From Streptomyces sp. NBC_01210 (GTDB lineage: Bacteria > Actinomycetota > Actinomycetes > Streptomycetales > Streptomycetaceae), in NCBI RefSeq assembly GCF_036010325.1, contig NZ_CP108549.1, forward strand, positions 5,084,001-5,148,000: a stretch of DNA of 64,000 bases. The letters are read 5' to 3'. Positions within the stretch are counted from its first letter, which is position 1; the number at the start of each line of letters is the position of its first letter. This document shows positions 1-7,676 of this stretch, piece after piece. The position numbers and the translations under genes were made by a program. The notes beneath the pieces are model-generated. The model was not told the origin of the DNA, did no database searches, and saw only the letters and a program-made list of their open reading frames with translations.

Positions 1-560
1 GGGCGGGCCTGGCCCGCGTAGACGACGCAGACGAACCGGCACCCGCCCCCCTGCCCTCCCCGTCGGAGGCCTACGGCGTACTGGCCCGGCTCGGCCGCAC
101 CGAACCCCGTATGACCCTGTCCGCCGCCGACTGCGCCGCGCTCGAACCGCTGGCCTGCGAGTGGCTGGCGCGTGGGGCCACCCACAACCACCTCACCCAG
201 GCGTTGACCGCGGGCTTGCCGTCACCTGTACACAGCCCCGCTGCCATCGCCCGTACCCGACTGGAGAACAAGATGCCACCCAAGTCCACGGCCGGCACCG
301 GCCGGGCCAGGGTCAACAAGATCGTGATGATCTGCGCCGGCTGCGATGCCGACGAGACGACGACGAAGCTCACGAACGGCCTCTGCGCCGCCTGCCGTAA
401 AGAGCTGGACCGGGAGCCCGAGTGCGACGCCACCTGGCCCCCCGTCGGCTACGTGCCCGACACCTTCCGCGCGGCCCCGATCGAGTACGTCGTGAACCAC
501 CACCTCCGTGCGGACGAGGCCCGCATCGCGGCCGGCCTCCCGCCACGAGGCCGGGGCTGA
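1..560 (+). CDS. C-terminal part of a helix-turn-helix/zinc-knuckle regulator (partial)
   Basis: The gene enters from the left edge; its frame is open from base 3, so about 185 C-terminal residues are visible. Two cysteine pairs, CAGC near visible residue 111 and CAAC near 128, sit 13 residues apart and could form a small zinc knuckle. A basic stretch (KMPPKST to RARVNK) precedes them. I infer a DNA-binding accessory regulator of a kind common in Streptomyces, but the N-terminal part that would define the family is outside the window. The stop is one base from the next start, so the two are probably co-transcribed. Confidence 0.6.
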   Translation, partial: AGLARVDDADEPAPAPLPSPSEAYGVLARLGRTEPRMTLSAADCAALEPLACEWLARGATHNHLTQALTAGLPSPVHSPAAIARTRLENKMPPKSTAGTGRARVNKIVMICAGCDADETTTKLTNGLCAACRKELDREPECDATWPPVGYVPDTFRAAPIEYVVNHHLRADEARIAAGLPPRGRG

Positions 561-561
561 G

Positions 562-747
562 ATGAGCGGGACGGATGACGGCGCCTTCCTGTCCCTGAAG
601 CTTGACGCTGACCTCTTGGTACGCCTGGAAGCGTATGCGCAGGCGGATCGAAGGGCGGTGTGTGCGGCAGTCCATGCCTGGGTCGACGAGATCTTGGCAC
701 CCCGCGGCGACGGGTTCGGCGCCCGGCCGTCTGAGGAGGACCGGTGA
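562..747 (+). CDS. small hypothetical protein
   Basis: A 61-residue acidic protein starting at the ATG one base after the previous stop; the sequence GGGGCTGAGATG gives little Shine-Dalgarno signal, so translational coupling is likely. The middle (LSLKLDADLLVRLEAYA) resembles the strand-plus-helix start of small ribbon-helix-helix proteins and suggests a DNA-binding or antitoxin-like fold, but there is no partner toxin immediately after it. A longer reading from an upstream ATG at 508 exists but would overlap the previous gene by 53 bases, so I prefer the short form. Confidence 0.55.
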   Translation: MSGTDDGAFLSLKLDADLLVRLEAYAQADRRAVCAAVHAWVDEILAPRGDGFGARPSEEDR

Positions 748-817
748 ATCACAAGTCCGCGCTCGCGCGCCACAGGCAGGCGGCCGTGGCCAAGGTGCCG
801 GAACCACACACGGACTG

Positions 818-835
818 TCATACGCTGCATATGAT
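818..835 (+). promoter_or_regulatory. candidate promoter and operator of the toxin-antitoxin pair
   Basis: TATGAT at 830-835 is a good -10 hexamer and lies seven bases before the GTG at 843, which suits a leaderless transcript. The -10 forms one arm of an inverted repeat, TCATA-N7-TATGA (818-834). An operator over the -10 box fits autorepression by the antitoxin. No clear -35 box is visible. Confidence 0.4.
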
Positions 836-842
836 TCAGAGT

Positions 843-1055
843 GTGACGACAAAAGAACGGGTGACTGTGACACTCCCCGCCGATCTGCTGGCTACCGCCA
901 AGGCCGCATCCGGAGGCAATCTCTCCGCCTACGTCGAACGCGCCGTGCGCGCCCAGGCACTCTCCGAAGCGGGAGAGGCGATTACCGCATGGCGTGGGGG
1001 CGCCGCTGCCGACCTGGACGATCTCGCAGATGTCTTCGGGGAGGATGTCGCTTGA
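843..1055 (+). CDS. ribbon-helix-helix-type antitoxin
   Basis: A 70-residue protein with an N-terminal beta-strand motif (RVTVTLPADLLATAK), a following helix (NLSAYVERAVRAQAL) and an acidic C-terminal tail (DLDDLADVFGEDVA). This layout is typical of antitoxins that bind their own operator through the N-terminus and the toxin through the tail. I chose GTG 843 because a -10 box ends seven bases upstream and no ribosome site precedes the in-frame ATG at 831; ATG 831 or GTG 744 remain possible. Its stop overlaps the start of the toxin (TTGA), which couples their translation. Confidence 0.7.
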   Translation: MTTKERVTVTLPADLLATAKAASGGNLSAYVERAVRAQALSEAGEAITAWRGGAAADLDDLADVFGEDVA

Positions 1056-1372
1056 TCCTCGAACGCGGCCAGGTCTGGGAGGTCCAGCTCGCCACCAAGA
1101 CGCGTACGGTGCTGATCGTCGAGTCGGACGCAGCCATCCGCGCGTTGCCCGGAACGGTCGTCTGCATGATGATTGACCAGACCGGCGGCGCACCCGACAC
1201 GGTCATTACAGTGCCGGTGACCGAACCGATCACGGGTGCGGCCGTAGCGGTTGACCTGGTGGCCCTGACCGACAAGCGCATCAGCTCCGGCGCATTCCTC
1301 GGCTCGGTGGATGACGTTGCAATGGGGCGGGTATCTGCTGCCCTGCGCGTCGTTCTCGACCTGACCGACTAA
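1052..1372 (+). CDS. PemK/MazF-like toxin
   Basis: A 106-residue protein beginning at TTG 1052, which overlaps the antitoxin stop by four bases; GGGGAGG about seven bases upstream supports this start. The N-terminal GQVWEVQL followed by strands (TVLIVES, TVVCMMI, VDLVALTDKRIS) matches the SH3-like barrel of the PemK/MazF family, whose members usually cut RNA. The family-typical length is about 110 residues, so it looks complete. The residues that would confirm nuclease activity are not obvious by eye, so activity is inferred from fold and pairing. It probably blocks growth when the antitoxin is lost. Confidence 0.7.
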   Translation: MILERGQVWEVQLATKTRTVLIVESDAAIRALPGTVVCMMIDQTGGAPDTVITVPVTEPITGAAVAVDLVALTDKRISSGAFLGSVDDVAMGRVSAALRVVLDLTD

Positions 1373-1450
1373 CTCCCCTCGTTGCAGGGTCCCGGTCTTC
1401 TTCGCAGGCCAGAGGCGGTCGGTGTGGACACGCAGGGCCGATCCGGGGCC

Positions 1451-1888
1451 TCAGGACTCCGCAGCGGCCTCCTCCGCGTCCGTGTCCGGCTTGACCTCGC
1501 CACCCAGTGCCTCCGCGATCGCCGCGAACTCGTCCAGTGCGGCCTGAAGGTCCTCGAGCTGTGGGCCGCCTGGTTGCGGTCCCGCCTGATGCGGTCGAAA
1601 TTGTCGCGGATGTCGGGGCCGAGGACGCCGGCCCCGGTGGGAGCGGCGGGTGCCCTCGACGCGCAGCGCGGTACGGCTAACGAGCTCCGCGGCGAGCACT
1701 TCACCAAACTGGCCCGCCTGGATCAGGGCGGCGTTGGGATTGGTGAAGACAGTGGCCTCGGCCTGAGCGCCGTAGATGGCGAGCAGCGGCTGCAAGGGGA
1801 ACAGGGCACCGAAATTCGGTGAGGACTTCGCCGGCTTCCGCGGTCCTGTGGCCGGGAACCGCATCGCGGCATGTGACCCGCCCCACAC
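1451..1888 (-). pseudogene. broken DUF4145/type I restriction subunit fragment
   Basis: Reading from 1888 leftward, one frame gives a good match to the N-terminal DUF4145-like region of HsdR-type restriction subunits (NFGALFPLQPLLAIYGAQAE, then GQFGEVLAAELVSRT). The match then jumps to the next frame (VLGPDIRDNFDRIRRDRN, QAAHS) and later returns to the first for an acidic tail (DLQAALDEFAAIAEALGGE). At least two frameshifts and a large internal deletion therefore separate the pieces. No functional protein can be made from this. It sits beside the toxin-antitoxin pair, as such relics of defence islands often do. Family assignment is by recognition of the N-terminal motif only. Confidence 0.5.
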
Positions 1889-2076
1889 TCCGCGTACTGC
1901 GCCTGACCCCGGGCAGGAGTCGTCCGAGCGGCCGTGATCTCCTTCCCATGATCACTGAGTGAGCGGGACATCTCACGATGTGACATCAGCGGGGCGGAGA
2001 GCGGCCGCTCGTTAGACTGAGCCGACCGCAGTGACTGCAGCAACGACTGCAGTAATGAACCGAGCGAGGAGCGCAC

Positions 2077-3348
2077 GTGGGCCTTGTCGTGCAGAAGTAC
2101 GGAGGTTCCTCCGTTGCCGATGCCGAAGGCATCAAGCGCGTCGCCAAGCGAATCGTCGATGCCAAGAAGAACGGCCACCAGGTGGTCGTCGTGGTATCCG
2201 CGATGGGCGACACGACGGACGAGCTGATCGATCTCGCCGAGCAGGTATCCCCGATCCCTGCCGGGCGCGAATTCGACATGCTGCTGACCGCAGGAGAGCG
2301 GATCTCCATGGCCCTGCTGGCCATGGCGATCAAAAATCTGGGCCACGAGGCCCAGTCGTTCACCGGCAGCCAGGCAGGCGTCATCACCGACTCGGTCCAC
2401 AACAAAGCGCGCATCATCGATGTGACGCCGGGCCGGATCCGTACGGCGCTCGACGAGGGCAATATCGCCATCGTCGCCGGCTTCCAGGGTGTGTCCCAGG
2501 ACAAGAAGGACATCACCACCCTCGGCCGGGGCGGCTCCGACACCACCGCCGTCGCCCTCGCCGCCGCGCTGGACGCGGAGGTCTGCGAGATCTACACCGA
2601 CGTCGACGGCGTCTTCACCGCCGACCCGCGGGTCGTCAAGAAGGCGCGGAAGATCGACTGGATCGCCTTCGAGGACATGCTGGAGCTCGCCGCCTCCGGC
2701 TCCAAGGTGCTGCTGCACCGCTGCGTCGAGTACGCACGCCGATACAACATCCCGATCCACGTCCGCTCGTCCTTCTCCGGGCTGCGCGGCACCTGGGTCA
2801 GCAACGAGCCGCAAGGGGACCAGCAGGTGGAGCACGCCATCATCTCCGGAGTCGCCCACGACGTCTCCGAGGCCAAGATCACGGTCGTCGGAGTGCCGGA
2901 CAAGCCGGGCGAGGCCGCGGCCATCTTCCGCACGATCGCGGACGCCGAGATCAACATCGACATGGTCGTACAGAACGTCTCGGCGGCCGCCACCGCGCTG
3001 ACCGACATCTCCTTCACCCTCCCCAAGACCGAGGGCCGCAAGGCCATCGACGCCCTGGAGAAGGCGAAGGCCGGGATCGGCTTCGAATCGCTGCGTTACG
3101 ACGACCAGATCGGCAAGATCTCGCTCGTCGGCGCCGGAATGAAGACCAACCCCGGCGTCACCGCCTCCTTCTTCGAGGCGCTGTCCGACGCGGGCGTGAA
3201 CATTGAGCTGATCTCCACCTCGGAGATCCGTATCTCGGTGGTCACCCGCGCCGACGACGTCAACGAGGCCGTGCGCGCCGTGCACACCGCCTTCGGTCTC
3301 GACAGCGACTCCGACGAGGCGGTCGTCTACGGAGGCACCGGGCGATGA
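2077..3348 (+). CDS. ask: aspartate kinase (alpha subunit)
   Basis: A 423-residue aspartokinase that phosphorylates L-aspartate with ATP, the first step towards lysine, threonine, methionine and diaminopimelate. The kinase signature [11 protein letters not shown] is at residues 5-15, FTGSQAGV and TLGRGGSDT mark the substrate and ATP site, and two ACT regulatory domains (about residues 265-340 and 345-420) fit feedback control by lysine and threonine. The GTG start at 2077 has GAGGAG nine bases upstream. The asd-like gene overlaps its stop by four bases. An internal in-frame start gives a separate regulatory subunit, described below. The neighbours match the usual Streptomyces ask locus. Confidence 0.96.
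   Translation: MGLVVQKYGGSSVADAEGIKRVAKRIVDAKKNGHQVVVVVSAMGDTTDELIDLAEQVSPIPAGREFDMLLTAGERISMALLAMAIKNLGHEAQSFTGSQAGVITDSVHNKARIIDVTPGRIRTALDEGNIAIVAGFQGVSQDKKDITTLGRGGSDTTAVALAAALDAEVCEIYTDVDGVFTADPRVVKKARKIDWIAFEDMLELAASGSKVLLHRCVEYARRYNIPIHVRSSFSGLRGTWVSNEPQGDQQVEHAIISGVAHDVSEAKITVVGVPDKPGEAAAIFRTIADAEINIDMVVQNVSAAATALTDISFTLPKTEGRKAIDALEKAKAGIGFESLRYDDQIGKISLVGAGMKTNPGVTASFFEALSDAGVNIELISTSEIRISVVTRADDVNEAVRAVHTAFGLDSDSDEAVVYGGTGR
2827..3348 (+). CDS. aspartate kinase beta subunit from internal start
   Basis: Within ask, the GTG codon at 2827 (residue 251) is preceded by AAGGGGA about eight bases upstream. Starting there yields a 173-residue protein consisting only of the two ACT domains. 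This corresponds in place and size to the beta subunit of alpha2beta2 aspartokinases known from Corynebacterium and Bacillus, where it is made from an in-frame internal start. I see the ribosome site and the frame; the claim that it is used here is inference from those relatives. Confidence 0.6.
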   Translation: MEHAIISGVAHDVSEAKITVVGVPDKPGEAAAIFRTIADAEINIDMVVQNVSAAATALTDISFTLPKTEGRKAIDALEKAKAGIGFESLRYDDQIGKISLVGAGMKTNPGVTASFFEALSDAGVNIELISTSEIRISVVTRADDVNEAVRAVHTAFGLDSDSDEAVVYGGTGR

Positions 3349-4412
3349 CCCGTAAGCCGACGCTCGCGGTCCTTGGAGCGACCGGAGCCGTCGGCGTGGT
3401 GATGCTCCAGATCCTGTCGCAGCACGCCGACATCTGGGGCGATATACGACTCCTCGCCTCGCCGCGCTCGGCCGGCCGCAAGCTGGCCGTGCGCGGCGAG
3501 GAGACCGAGGTCGTCGCGCTGAGCGAAGAAGCCCTCGACGGCGTCGACGTCGCGCTCTTCCTCGTGCCGGCCGAAGTGTCCGAGCGGTGGGCGCCCGTCG
3601 CCGCTGCCCAGGGCGCGGTGGTCGTGGACAATTCGGCCGCCTTCCGGATGGACCCGGATGTGCCGCTGGTGGTCCCCGAGGTCAATCCGCATGCCGTACG
3701 GGTCCGGCCGCGCGGCATTGTCGCGAGCCCGCACGACACCACGCTCGCCATGCTTCCTGCGGTGGGCGCGCTGCACGCGGAGTTCGGGCTGCGTGAACTG
3801 GTCGTCTCCTCGTACCAGGCCGTCAGCGGCGCGGGACGGGACGCTGTCGGTGCGCTGCGCTCGCAGCTGTCGATGGTCGCCGGTACGGAGCTGGGCGTCG
3901 GCCCCGGAGACGTACGCCGTGCTGTGGGCGACGACCTCGGCCCCTTCGCGGCGCCGCTCGCGCTCAATGTGGTGCCCTGGTCCGGCGCGCTCGAGGACGG
4001 CGGCTGGTCCTCGGAGGAGCTGGGGCTGCGGGCCGAAACGCGCAAGATCCTGGGTCTGCCGGGGCTGCGGGTGGCGGCGACGTTCGTACGCGTACCGGTC
4101 ATCACCACGCACTCCCTCGCGGTGCACGCGCGCTTCGAGAGCGAGGTCACGGTGGAGCGGGCGCACGAGATCCTGGCGACCTCGCCCGGTGTGGTGCTCT
4201 ACGACGATCCGGCGGCGGGCGACTTTCCCACGCCGGCGGATGTGGTGGGAACGGATCCGACCTGGGTGGGTCGGGTGCGGCGGGCGCCGGACGACGTCTG
4301 TGCGCTGGAACTGTTCGTCTGCGGCGACAACCTCCGTAAGGGGGCGGCGCTGAACTCCGCGCAGATCGCGGAGGCGGTCGCCGCCGAAATCGGGCCGCGG
4401 CTCGGAGCCTGA
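3345..4412 (+). CDS. asd: aspartate-semialdehyde dehydrogenase homologue lacking the catalytic Cys
   Basis: A 355-residue member of the ASADH family, which normally reduces aspartyl phosphate to the semialdehyde with NADPH. The nucleotide motif [14 protein letters not shown] is at residues 11-24, and [10 protein letters not shown] (substrate Gln) and the PVITTHS histidine are conserved. The family motif N-x-N-C-x-T, which carries the thiol that attacks the substrate, reads SPHDTT here, so residue 131 (codon 3735-3737) is Asp instead of Cys. The length and everything around it are intact and there is no frameshift. Overlap with ask (ATGA) shows one operon. It may be inactive, regulatory or altered in reaction; the true ASADH would then be encoded elsewhere. 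Confidence 0.85.
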   Translation: MTRKPTLAVLGATGAVGVVMLQILSQHADIWGDIRLLASPRSAGRKLAVRGEETEVVALSEEALDGVDVALFLVPAEVSERWAPVAAAQGAVVVDNSAAFRMDPDVPLVVPEVNPHAVRVRPRGIVASPHDTTLAMLPAVGALHAEFGLRELVVSSYQAVSGAGRDAVGALRSQLSMVAGTELGVGPGDVRRAVGDDLGPFAAPLALNVVPWSGALEDGGWSSEELGLRAETRKILGLPGLRVAATFVRVPVITTHSLAVHARFESEVTVERAHEILATSPGVVLYDDPAAGDFPTPADVVGTDPTWVGRVRRAPDDVCALELFVCGDNLRKGAALNSAQIAEAVAAEIGPRLGA

Positions 4413-4417
4413 TCCGA

Positions 4418-4460
4418 CTCCGGTTCCGACTCTTCCTCATGGGGGGCGGTGGAACCGGAG
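4418..4460 (+). terminator. hairpin after ask-asd
   Basis: Ten-base perfect arms CTCCGGTTCC (4418-4427) and GGAACCGGAG (4451-4460) enclose a 23-base loop six bases after the asd stop. There is only a short T run (CCTTTG) behind it, as is usual in high-G+C actinomycetes. Confidence 0.55.
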
Positions 4461-4723
4461 GCCTTTGTAAGATCTGTGTACATCCTGTGAGCAAGTCGAA
4501 GGTCTGTACCACTTGAACTGGGGTGCAAGGATGTTCGACGATTCGCTTCCCCCCTTTCTGCAACCGGCAGTTGGGCGGGAAGCGTCTTTGCGGTTGCCCC
4601 TTCACGGTGCCGCAAAAAATGGGGCATTGGGGAAGAGCGGGTACGCATGAGCGCATTTGGATCACCGTCAAAAACGGTGGCGTACGCGTACAACCCTGAC
4701 GGGGGGAAGCGTGTCCAACAGGC
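4461..4723. other. leader region of the sigma factor gene
   Basis: A 263-base gap with no coding sequence that I can support. It is unusually A/T-rich for this genome in parts (AAAAAATGGGG, TCAAAAACGG) and holds a short palindrome GTACGCGTAC (4682-4691). It must contain the promoter of the sigma gene, possibly self-recognised, but no box can be assigned by eye. Confidence 0.4.
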
Positions 4724-5401
4724 GTGGCAGAGGTTCTCGACATCACCAGGGTGGTCCCGGTCCGCGGCGCTGCAGTGCGTCCGTTCCGCAGACGCCGCCC
4801 GTCCGGCGGCATGCCGGTGATTGCTCCCATGCCCGCACCCCGCACCAACCGCATACCTTCCCAGCGCGAGGGCGCTGAAGGAACCATGGCTGAAGACACC
4901 ATGGCTGCGGGCACCACTGTCGATCACCTCACCGAGACCTACCGCGCCCACTACCGGTCGCTGCTCGGTCTCGCGGCCCTCCTGCTGGACGACACGGCCT
5001 CCTGCGAGGACGTCGTCCAGGAGGCCTTCATACGCGTCCACTCGGCGCGCAACAGGGTGCGGGACCCGGAGAAGACTCTGGCGTATCTGCGCCAGACCGT
5101 GGTCAATCTCTCCCGCTCCGCGCTGCGCCGCCGGATCCTCGGTCTGAAGCTGCTCTCCAAGCCGATGCCGGACATGGCGAGCGCCGAGGAGGGGGCCTAC
5201 GACCAGCTGGAGCGGGACGCGCTGATCAAGGCGATGCGCAAACTGCAACGGCGCCAGCGCGAAGTACTGGTGCTGCGATACTTCGGCGATATGACCGAGG
5301 CTCAGGTCGGCGAAACGCTGGGCATATCGCTCGGCTCGGTGAAGGCGTACGGCTCGCGGGGTATCGCGGCGCTGCGCGTCGCCATGGAGGCCACGGCATG
5401 A
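4724..5401 (+). CDS. ECF-type RNA polymerase sigma factor
   Basis: A 225-residue sigma-70 family protein of the SigE-like ECF group. Region 2 begins near residue 66 (DHLTETYRAHYRSLLGLA) with DVVQEAFIRVH typical of 2.2, and region 4 is near 165-220 (LQRRQREVLVLRYF then TEAQVGETLGISLGSVKAYG). About 60 N-terminal basic, Pro-rich residues precede region 2. I kept the GTG start at 4724 because this extension is in frame and unbroken, but ATG 4887 or nearby, behind GAAGGA, would give a more typical length. It overlaps the next gene by four bases (ATGA), so the pair is one operon and the partner may hold the sigma factor at the membrane. Confidence 0.9.
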   Translation: MAEVLDITRVVPVRGAAVRPFRRRRPSGGMPVIAPMPAPRTNRIPSQREGAEGTMAEDTMAAGTTVDHLTETYRAHYRSLLGLAALLLDDTASCEDVVQEAFIRVHSARNRVRDPEKTLAYLRQTVVNLSRSALRRRILGLKLLSKPMPDMASAEEGAYDQLERDALIKAMRKLQRRQREVLVLRYFGDMTEAQVGETLGISLGSVKAYGSRGIAALRVAMEATA

Positions 5402-6528
5402 GCGGGCACAAGCACAGGTTTGAGCAGTACGGGCCGGACGGGCCGTTTGACGACCGGACTGGAAACGGAATTGTGAACAACGGGCCGGAAAATGAGCAGG
5501 GCGGCCTCGGTCAAGGACCCGCTGAGGGTTTTGGCGGGGACGAAATGGCCCTGCGCCGGATGCTGCAGGGCGCGGTACAGGACCTCGAGCCCTCCGACGG
5601 CGCCCTCGACCATCTGCGAAGGGCGGTTCCCGCGCGGCGCGCCCGCAAGAGGCAGGCGCTCGTCGGCATGGCGGCCGCGGCGCTGCTGATCGGCACTGCC
5701 GTCCCCGCCTTCGTCCATGTGGCGAACTCGAGCGACAGCGACGGCGCCCGCTCCGTCAACGCCGGACACGGCGAACAGGCGCAGGGCGGCACCGGGTCCG
5801 AGCCGGGTGACGGGGGCGGCGAGAACGGAACGGACAATCCTTCCGCCGGCGGCCAGGGCACCGAGCAGAACGAAGGCGGTGCCAGCCGGACGCCGGGGGC
5901 GAAGCCCGGCAACGGCACCTCGAACGGCATGGTCGGCGGTAGCGCCAACCCGTCGGGCACCGTGGCCGCGACCTCGCCGCCCTGTGACGCGAGCCAGCTC
6001 GGCGTCAGTGCGACGCAGGCGGCCAAGCCCGACGCCGATGGCAAGGTGTACGGCACCTTCCACATTGCCAACGTCTCCAAGACCGACTGTGCGGTCAGCG
6101 GCGCCGGCACCGTCGGCTTCCAGGCGATGGGTGCCGCAGACCCCGCCAAGATCACGGTGGTCGGGCACACGACGGGAGACCCGGCGAGCGGACTGCCCGA
6201 CCCCTCGCAGGAGGCCGGAGCACTGCTGCTGAAGCCGGACACGGCGTACGAAGTGAAGTTCGCCTGGGTGCCGAAGGACAGCTGCCCGACCTCCGGCGCC
6301 TCGCCCGACCCCACGCCCTCGACGGGCTCCTCGGGCGCGAGCAGCAGCGGCACGGGCACGACGTCGGAGAACACCCAGCCCCAGCTCGTCACCGAGGACG
6401 GCGGGGCCTCGGACGGCAGCGTCGCGGTGACCCACATCCCGGAGCCGGGCGCGCCGAGCGCGGAGACGACGATCTCCAACGCATGCGCGGGCACGATCTA
6501 CCGCACGGGTGTCCTGAACGCGCAGTAG
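5398..6528 (+). CDS. single-pass membrane protein, probable sigma-factor partner
   Basis: A 376-residue protein with a cytoplasmic N-terminus of about 80 residues, a basic stop (RRARKRQ) and one membrane helix (ALVGMAAAALLIGTAVPAFV, about 82-101). A long Gly/Ser/Asn-rich exported linker (about 110-195) then leads into a C-terminal domain with paired cysteines (PPCDASQ, KTDCAVSG, KDSCPTS, SNACAG) that resembles DUF4232. Overlap with the ECF sigma gene makes an anti-sigma or sensor role likely, though no HxxxCxxC zinc anti-sigma motif is present. Its cytoplasmic segment (MALRRMLQGAVQDLEPSD) is the probable contact region. Function is inferred from context. Confidence 0.75.
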   Translation: MSGHKHRFEQYGPDGPFDDRTGNGIVNNGPENEQGGLGQGPAEGFGGDEMALRRMLQGAVQDLEPSDGALDHLRRAVPARRARKRQALVGMAAAALLIGTAVPAFVHVANSSDSDGARSVNAGHGEQAQGGTGSEPGDGGGENGTDNPSAGGQGTEQNEGGASRTPGAKPGNGTSNGMVGGSANPSGTVAATSPPCDASQLGVSATQAAKPDADGKVYGTFHIANVSKTDCAVSGAGTVGFQAMGAADPAKITVVGHTTGDPASGLPDPSQEAGALLLKPDTAYEVKFAWVPKDSCPTSGASPDPTPSTGSSGASSSGTGTTSENTQPQLVTEDGGASDGSVAVTHIPEPGAPSAETTISNACAGTIYRTGVLNAQ

Positions 6529-6539
6529 CAGCGACCCTC

Positions 6540-6735
6540 GCGCAACCGGGGCTCCGCCCCGGACCCCGCGCCCCAATCGCCGGCGAGGCTCCTGTTGGGG
6601 CTCCGCCCCAAGCCCCGCTCCTCAAACGCCGGAGGGGCTGTTATTTGGCCCGTCCGGCGATTGAGGACACTCCTCCTACGCCCTGAGGGCATGGGGGGAC
6701 CCCCGGAAGGGCGTACGGGGCTCCGCCGCTGTTGG
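6540..6735. repeat. Streptomyces-type intergenic repeat cluster
   Basis: The gap between two convergent genes holds alternating inverted pieces: AATCGCCGGCGAGGCT, GGGGCTCCGCCCC, TCAAACGCCGGAGGGGC and TCCGGCGATTGAGGAC. Units of this form recur in many Streptomyces intergenic regions and fold into G+C-rich hairpins. The likely effect is bidirectional termination between 5398-6528 and the SURF1 gene. The assignment to a known dispersed repeat is from recognition, not a search. Confidence 0.6.
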
Positions 6736-6764
6736 CCGGCCGCAGCCGTATCGTCCGGCTCGGT

Positions 6765-7526
6765 CTACACCGGCTCCGGGCCCGGGGCCAGGCCCAGCGC
6801 GCTGTCACGTGCGGCCTCCGCCTCGCGCCGCAGCAGCCGGAACCACATGAAGACCACAAAGCCGGCGAAGACGAACCACTCGCCGGTGTAGCCGAGGTTC
6901 TGGAACGACTTGAGGTCGAGCCCACTGCCCTCCGGCGCGGCCGCGGGCACGGCCTTCAGCCCGGCGTCCGCCGTGGCGAGCGTGACCCATGCGTCGTACA
7001 CATCGTCCGGCACCAGGTTCACCAGCGAGGCCGCGCTGATCATGCCGAGCTGACCGCTCGGCAGCCCGCCCGCCGCGTGCACCCCGTCGGAGCCCGAGGT
7101 CTCGGAGGCCTGCAGCGCGCCGGTCACGGTGACCTGGCCGGCCGGTGCCGCGGGGATCCGCCCGCCCTCGGCCAACCAGCCGCGGACCACGGGCAGCAAC
7201 CGGCCGCCGTCGGTCTTCAGCATCGTCAGCACATACGAGCCGTGCTTGCCGTCCAACTCCCGCTCCGGCACGAGGAACTGTTTCCCGTACCGCCCGGTGG
7301 CCGTCGCCTGCCGCCCCGACGTCTCCTGGTCGACGGGCAGCAGCTCGTCGACGGGCGCGGCCTTCTGCTCACCGGGGCCGGGCTTCTGCTGGGCCTCCCG
7401 GTGCGTGTGGACGCGGTCCTCGAACTTGCCGAGCTGCCAGGAGCCCATGAAGACGCAGAAGGGGATCGCCAACACGACGAAGAGATTGATCCCCCACCAG
7501 CGGGGCGTCAGCAGGAACCGGTACAC
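6765..7526 (-). CDS. SURF1-family protein
   Basis: A 253-residue membrane protein of the SURF1 family, which helps assemble haem-copper cytochrome oxidase (haem a insertion). An N-terminal helix (FVVLAIPFCVFMGSWQLGKF) carries the WQL motif; a C-terminal helix (WFVFAGFVVFMWFRLL) closes the protein, and the exported middle has GRYGKQFLVPER and VVRGWL, typical of the family. The GTG start at 7526 gives the normal N-terminus (VYRFLLTPRWW); longer in-frame starts only add low-complexity residues. The ribosome site GGAGG lies very close to this GTG, so the start has some doubt. The gene is convergent with the membrane protein at 5398. Confidence 0.88.
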   Translation of the reverse strand: MYRFLLTPRWWGINLFVVLAIPFCVFMGSWQLGKFEDRVHTHREAQQKPGPGEQKAAPVDELLPVDQETSGRQATATGRYGKQFLVPERELDGKHGSYVLTMLKTDGGRLLPVVRGWLAEGGRIPAAPAGQVTVTGALQASETSGSDGVHAAGGLPSGQLGMISAASLVNLVPDDVYDAWVTLATADAGLKAVPAAAPEGSGLDLKSFQNLGYTGEWFVFAGFVVFMWFRLLRREAEAARDSALGLAPGPEPV

Positions 7527-7676
7527 CCCTCCACGGTACGGAACGGGCCCGCGATCTCTCGGCCCACCCCCCTGTCCCGGCTCCCGCTCCCGGCTGCGCC
7601 GCCCTGCCCCTTGCGGTAGGTACGGCTGACTCCCTGTCCCCATTCCCGGATACGGCCCCTTCCCGACTACGGATCC

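Noticed and set aside
1963..1983. ACATC/GATGT alternating half sites before ask as an operator
   Set aside because: Short arms, no known regulator matched, and about 95 bp from the start; not strong enough to list as a feature.
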